Positions 41,159-42,284 of a DNA stretch of 42,284 bases are shown piece after piece. A model generated the notes under the pieces. That model saw only the letters and a list, made by a program, of their open reading frames with translations. It had not been told where the DNA came from and did not search any database. This DNA is from an uncultured Bacilli bacterium (GTDB taxonomy: Bacteria; Bacillota_I; Bacilli_A; RF39; UBA660): positions 1 to 42,284 of the forward strand of contig CANRDL010000007.1 of the NCBI GenBank assembly GCA_947629405.1. Reading direction: 5' to 3'. The stretch's first letter is position 1, and the number at the start of each line of letters is the position of its first letter. Position numbers and translations under genes: made by a program.

Positions 41159-41626
41159 CTACCATCTGTAATGAGCAAATGCTTTATTTGCTTCTGCCAT
41201 TTTGTGAGTATCCTCACGTTTTTTAACTGCTCCACCAGTACCATCTGCAGCATCCATTATTTCATTAGCTAAATTAACAGCCATTCCTTTACCATTACGA
41301 AGTTTGGCATAATTAACTAACCAACGTAATGCTAAAGCTTGACTACGATCATCAGAAATTTCAATAGGTACTGAGTAATTTGAACCACCAACACGACGAG
41401 ATTTAACTTCAAGTGCTGGTTTAATATTTTCTAAAGCTTTATTAAATACTTCAATTGGAGAAGTATTTTTTGTCTTTTCAATAATATCGAAAGCTTCATT
41501 TATAATCTTTTGAGCTGTTCCTTTTTTACCATCTAACATTACTTGATTTACAAGTTTTGTAATAATTTTTGAATTATAAATTGGATCTGGTAAAACATCT
41601 CGTTTTTCTGCTCTTCTTTTACGCAT
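41159..41626 (-). CDS. rpsG: 30S ribosomal protein S7
   Basis: 155 aa, standard length. S7 nucleates 16S rRNA 3' domain folding and lies at the E site. Conserved parts: [46 protein letters not shown] and the C-terminal [20 protein letters not shown]. In other bacteria S7 represses its operon; no matching structure was identified here. Confidence 0.99.
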   Translation of the reverse strand: MRKRRAEKRDVLPDPIYNSKIITKLVNQVMLDGKKGTAQKIINEAFDIIEKTKNTSPIEVFNKALENIKPALEVKSRRVGGSNYSVPIEISDDRSQALALRWLVNYAKLRNGKGMAVNLANEIMDAADGTGGAVKKREDTHKMAEANKAFAHYRW

Positions 41627-41646
41627 ATTTTTCTCTCCTTTACTAA

Positions 41647-42063
41647 TTATTTATTTTTTGGTTTTTTTGTTCCATATTTACTACGAGCTTTTTTACGGTC
41701 AGTAACTCCAGCAGTATCAAGAGTACCACGAATAATATGATAACGTACACCGATTAAATCTTTAACACGACCGCCACGAACAAGTACTACACTATGTTCT
41801 TGTAAGTTATGACCTTCTCCTGGAATATAAGAGTTAACTTCTTTTCCATTTGATAAACGAACTCTTGCATATTTTCTAAGTGCTGAGTTTGGTTTTTTTG
41901 GAGTCATAGTACCAACTCTTGTACATACTCCTCTTTTTTGTGGACTAGTAGTTTTAGTTGCTCTTTTAATCTTAGTATTAAAACCAATATTTAAAACAGG
42001 ACTTTTACTCTTCTTAGTCTTTTTTGCTCTTTTATGTTTTACTAATTGATTAATAGTAGTCAT
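41647..42063 (-). CDS. rpsL: 30S ribosomal protein S12
   Basis: 138 aa. S12 sits at the decoding centre. Conserved parts are [12 protein letters not shown], the region [27 protein letters not shown], with the streptomycin-associated Lys in TPKKPNS, and [32 protein letters not shown]. Residue Lys in TPKKPNSA is wild type, so no streptomycin-resistance change is seen there. First gene of the operon. Confidence 0.99.
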   Translation of the reverse strand: MTTINQLVKHKRAKKTKKSKSPVLNIGFNTKIKRATKTTSPQKRGVCTRVGTMTPKKPNSALRKYARVRLSNGKEVNSYIPGEGHNLQEHSVVLVRGGRVKDLIGVRYHIIRGTLDTAGVTDRKKARSKYGTKKPKNK

Positions 42064-42162
42064 AAAATCTCCCTTCCCATATACACACTTCCTGGTGTAT
42101 CAAATTTGTCTCTAAATAAAATCCTACAAAAAGTAGGGCTTCATTTAAAAATAAGCATATTT
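42064..42162 (-). promoter_or_regulatory. Leader of the str operon with two hairpins
   Basis: The roughly 95-nt leader contains a 5-bp hairpin CCTAC/GTAGG (42123-42137) followed by ATTTTATTT on the minus strand, which could attenuate transcription, and a 6-bp hairpin ATACAC/GTGTAT (42081-42100) just before the GGGAG ribosome site. Both are weak; regulation is inferred. Confidence 0.35.
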
Positions 42163-42191
42163 AATATAACACTATATTATATTTCCGTCAA
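42163..42191 (-). promoter_or_regulatory. Promoter of the str operon
   Basis: Minus strand TTGACG (42186-42191), 17-bp spacer, TATATT (42163-42168). It starts just after the stop of the partial frame at 42201. Confidence 0.7.
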
Positions 42192-42200
42192 GAAAAAATA

Positions 42201-42284
42201 TTACTTGTATTGATTATTGTTAGAAATTCCCGATATATATAATGGTGGTAAATAAGTCGATGAAAAAGTTCTTTCCACTTTCTT
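42201..42284 (-). CDS. Partial gene, C-terminal 27 residues
   Basis: An open frame enters from the window edge on the minus strand and ends at TAA (42201-42203); the last residues are STYLPPLYISGISNNNQYK. It is in the same direction as the str operon, and a promoter follows its stop at once, which fits a gene end. Too short to identify. A competing short frame on the plus strand (ATG at 42242) is less likely. Confidence 0.4.
   Translation of the reverse strand, partial: KKVERTFSSTYLPPLYISGISNNNQYK

Noticed and set aside
1-42284. CRISPR arrays, insertion sequences, prophage or rRNA genes
   Set aside because: No regularly spaced repeats, transposase, integrase, phage structural gene or rRNA segment was seen on either strand.
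42242-42284. Start of a plus-strand gene at the right edge
   Set aside because: The ATG has no ribosome site and the minus-strand frame ending at 42201 fits the local gene direction better.

Overview
The window comes from a low-GC, anaerobic, endospore-forming Firmicute. Gene content and protein style (Lys/Asn/Ile-rich, short intergenic gaps, several proteins like those of Erysipelotrichia and Mollicutes relatives) suggest an uncultured gut Bacilli lineage of the RF39 type; that placement is inference. UGA is a true stop here (for example the TGA ending spoVAD at 2882-2884), so this is not the Mycoplasma code. Most genes are on the minus strand. All four tRNA genes encode their own CCA end.

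Layout on the minus strand, from low to high coordinate: tRNA-Leu(CAA) with terminator; scpB, scpA and a membrane protein; a condensed sporulation operon (spoIIAA-like, sigF-like, spoVAC, spoVAD, spoVAE) downstream of fhs; an accessory block (transglutaminase-like protein, nitroreductase, AraC regulator, broken GNAT gene); dacA; an array of four hairpins; pnp and rpsO; an unknown gene and a Crp/Fnr-type regulator. The regulator is divergent from an nrdD-like gene that lacks the glycyl-radical domain, followed by dut. Next come tRNA-Gln(CTG)-gltX-tRNA-Glu(CTC), divergent from an alpha/beta hydrolase; a GT4 glycosyltransferase; a one-gene cassette between direct repeats beside tRNA-Arg(ACG); a NAGPA-type phosphodiester glycosidase with a 42-aa membrane peptide; rbfA; a class B PBP; a YqfT-like gene convergent with nfo; two unknown plus-strand genes; a rhomboid protease; a small membrane protein; rluD-lspA; sigG with a YlmC/YmxH gene; rpoZ-fic; a Cas4-like/DnaQ-like DUF2779 protein; a lone prepilin; a CotD-like coat protein; and the str operon rpsL-rpsG-fusA-tuf at the right end.

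Sporulation runs through the window: SpoIIAA-like, SigF-like, SpoVAC/VAD/VAE, SigG, YlmC/YmxH and CotD. The forespore switch looks stripped down: spoIIAB is absent from its usual slot, and the SpoIIAA residue that SpoIIAB normally phosphorylates is Glu instead of Ser.

The observations most worth follow-up are: the NrdD-like protein cut exactly before the glycyl-radical domain, with a 22-bp perfect palindrome in its divergent promoter region; the SpoIIAA/SpoIIAB anomaly; the tRNA-Gln-gltX-tRNA-Glu transcription unit, in which one enzyme sits between its likely two substrates; and the repeat-flanked cassette next to tRNA-Arg. Many starts were moved from the longest reading frame because an apparent GTG or ATG start lies inside the Shine-Dalgarno sequence (AGGTG); these choices are given gene by gene. 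I see no transposase, integrase, CRISPR array or rRNA gene.
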